A stretch of 7,049 nt of DNA. Origin: Planctomycetota bacterium (GTDB lineage Bacteria; Planctomycetota; Phycisphaerae; Phycisphaerales; SM1A02). Location: the NCBI GenBank assembly GCA_009926815.1, contig RFOC01000107.1, positions 1 to 7,049 of the forward strand, in the 5' to 3' direction. The notes below the pieces were generated by a model. It searched no databases. It was given only the letters and a program-made list of their open reading frames with translations, and was not told the origin of the DNA. The first letter of the stretch is position 1. Each line of letters begins with the position of its first letter. Below, piece after piece: positions 5,647 to 7,049 of the stretch. Position numbers and translations under genes: made by a program.

Positions 5647-7047
5647 ATGACGGCTTCCCTGGACGGCGTGCTCGCCCGGACCGACGCGAACCATCCCGCG
5701 GCGATCGAGCGACTGAAGGATTTCCTTCGCATTCCCACGGTGAGCACCGACCCGGCGTACAAGCCCGAGGTGCGACGCGGCGCCGATTGGTGCGCGGCGC
5801 AGCTGCGCGAGGTGGGGTTCGAGGCGAGGGTGATGGAGACCGGCGGCCACCCGATGGTCGTGGGATCCCACCCGGGCCCCAAGGGCGTCACCGCACCTCG
5901 GGTGCTCTTCTACGGGCACTACGACGTGCAACCGGCCGACCCGCTGGAACTCTGGGAGAGTCCGCCCTTCGAGCCCGTGGTGGTGCAGGGCCCGCACGGC
6001 CCTCGCATCGTCGCCCGCGGTGCCGTGGATGACAAGGGTCAGGTGATGACGTTCCTGGAGGCGCTGCGGGCGTGGCACGCCTGCGCCGGCGGCCCGCCCT
6101 GCCCGGTCACGGTGATGATCGAGGGCGAGGAGGAGTGCGGCAGCGATCACCTGGAGCCGTTCATGCGCGAGCATGCGAAGCTGCTCGATGCCGATGTCGC
6201 CGTGGTGAGCGACACGGGCATGTGGGACGTGGACACGCCGGCCATCACGACCATGCTGCGAGGCCTGGTGTACATCGAGGCCACGCTGACGGGTCCCTCG
6301 CATGACCTGCATTCGGGCCTGTACGGCGGTTCGCTGGCCAATCCGATCAATGCGCTGGCTCGCATGGTGGCCAGCCTGCATCAGGCCGACGGCCGAGTGG
6401 CGATCGAGGGCTTCTACGACGACGTGCGGCCCCTGCCCGACCGCACGAAGGCGCAGTGGTCGAGGCTGGACTTCGACGAGAGGGCCTTCCTGGCCGCGGC
6501 GGGCGTGAGCCAGGGCTTCGGCGAGCCGGGGTTCGACGCCATGGCGCGAACGTGGTGTCGGCCCACCTGCGACTGCAACGGCATCGTGGGCGGCTACACC
6601 GGCGAGGGTGCCAAGACCGTGATCGCCAGCCGCGCCAGCGTGAAACTCTCCTGCCGTCTGGTGGCCGACATGGACCCCGAGAAGGTGTTCCGGCAGCTGG
6701 AGGCGCACCTGAAGGCACGAGTCCCCGCGGGCTATCGCCTGGACCTGAAGAGCTTCGGACGAAACCCGCCCATCCGCGTGGCGGACGAGAGCCCGTATCT
6801 GGCCGCGGCCGAGCGCGGACTGGAACAGGTCTACGGCCGCGCCGCGGTGCGCATCGGAAGCGGCGGGAGCATTCCCGCCGTCGGATCGATCCAGCGCATC
6901 CTGGGCATGGAGAGCCTGCTGGTGGGGTTCGGCCTGGATGATGATCGCGTGCACAGTCCCAACGAGAAGTTCGAGCTGACCTGCTTCCGGCGCGGGTCAC
7001 TCAGCCACGCGGCGATCCTCCACCATCTGGCCGGCCTCCGGCCCTGA
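5647..7047 (+). CDS. M20-family zinc dipeptidase / metallopeptidase
   Basis: A 466-residue cytoplasmic hydrolase of the M20 (carnosinase/PepV-like) family, which cleaves dipeptides or short peptides with two zinc ions. The metal and catalytic set looks complete: H91 in YGHYDVQP with D93, bridging D128 in GAVDDKG, catalytic E162 and ligand E163 in IEGEEECGS, D189 in VVSDTG, and H436 in DDRVHSPNE. The inserted dimerisation domain begins near 205. DLHSGLYGGSL (220-230) carries H222, equivalent to the carnosinase histidine that reaches the partner's active site. GSGGSIPAVGSI (404-415) is the usual substrate-side loop. Length is normal for the family and there is no signal peptide. Substrate cannot be fixed from sequence: dipeptidase is likeliest, but related members act on acylated amino acids or carbamoyl compounds. 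The stop TGA overlaps an ATG at 7047. Confidence 0.93.
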   Translation: MTASLDGVLARTDANHPAAIERLKDFLRIPTVSTDPAYKPEVRRGADWCAAQLREVGFEARVMETGGHPMVVGSHPGPKGVTAPRVLFYGHYDVQPADPLELWESPPFEPVVVQGPHGPRIVARGAVDDKGQVMTFLEALRAWHACAGGPPCPVTVMIEGEEECGSDHLEPFMREHAKLLDADVAVVSDTGMWDVDTPAITTMLRGLVYIEATLTGPSHDLHSGLYGGSLANPINALARMVASLHQADGRVAIEGFYDDVRPLPDRTKAQWSRLDFDERAFLAAAGVSQGFGEPGFDAMARTWCRPTCDCNGIVGGYTGEGAKTVIASRASVKLSCRLVADMDPEKVFRQLEAHLKARVPAGYRLDLKSFGRNPPIRVADESPYLAAAERGLEQVYGRAAVRIGSGGSIPAVGSIQRILGMESLLVGFGLDDDRVHSPNEKFELTCFRRGSLSHAAILHHLAGLRP

Positions 7048-7049
7048 TG
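7047..7049 (+). other. Possible start codon of a downstream gene (TGATG overlap)
   Basis: The peptidase stop TGA (7045-7047) shares its A with an ATG at 7047-7049, the classic arrangement for translationally coupled genes. The window ends there, so only the start triplet is seen and it may be chance. Confidence 0.2.

Noticed and set aside
5239..6954. 571-codon minus-strand open frame opposite the M20 peptidase
   Set aside because: The plus strand encodes a complete M20 active site over the same bases. The antisense product is His/Arg-rich without domains; it also crosses the zinc-ribbon gene.
1..7049. Defence system, mobile element, CRISPR or RNA gene
   Set aside because: No transposase, integrase, nuclease, reverse transcriptase or repeat-spacer pattern is visible, and no tRNA or rRNA sequence was recognised. 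Base composition looks even across the genes.

Overview
The window is GC-rich, densely packed bacterial chromosome with six protein genes and no RNA genes, insertion sequences, CRISPR or phage-like material. G/C-dominated third codon positions, a PilM protein fused to a PilN-like membrane segment, and two unassigned proteins of a kind I associate with planctomycetes (Phycisphaerae-like) point to that group. This placement rests on recall of family distribution, not on a marker gene, so it is only moderately secure.

Layout: positions 1-1806 (minus) hold most of a type IV pilus or type II secretion inner-membrane platform protein, PilM with a PilN-like C-terminal part, running off the left edge. 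A 183-bp divergent spacer (1807-1989) with an AT-rich palindromic core separates it from a plus-strand gene (1990-3234) for a protein with four S1 RNA-binding domains. That gene converges on a minus-strand pair: a 179-residue uncharacterised protein (5242 down to 4703), followed 23 bp later, behind a strong Shine-Dalgarno, by a 475-residue polytopic membrane protein (4679 down to 3252). The convergent ends lie 17 bp apart and share a hairpin. Divergent from the pair, across a 69-bp spacer, are a 100-residue zinc-ribbon protein with a C-terminal membrane anchor (5312-5614) and an M20-family metallopeptidase (5647-7047) whose stop codon overlaps a possible next start.

Functional picture: PilM is an assembly factor for surface filaments, the S1 protein is a translation or RNA-binding factor, and the M20 enzyme is a cytoplasmic dipeptidase-type hydrolase. 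The two minus-strand unknowns probably form an operon. I see no evidence that the window is one pathway, and no defence or other clearly new system. The best leads are possible leaderless-type promoters in front of the three plus-strand genes, the divergent palindrome, an 11-bp tandem duplication carrying the start codon of one unknown gene, and the two-gene unknown operon.

Many long open frames exist in the other frames (for example 214-1977 plus and 5239-6954 minus). They result from high GC and are not annotated.
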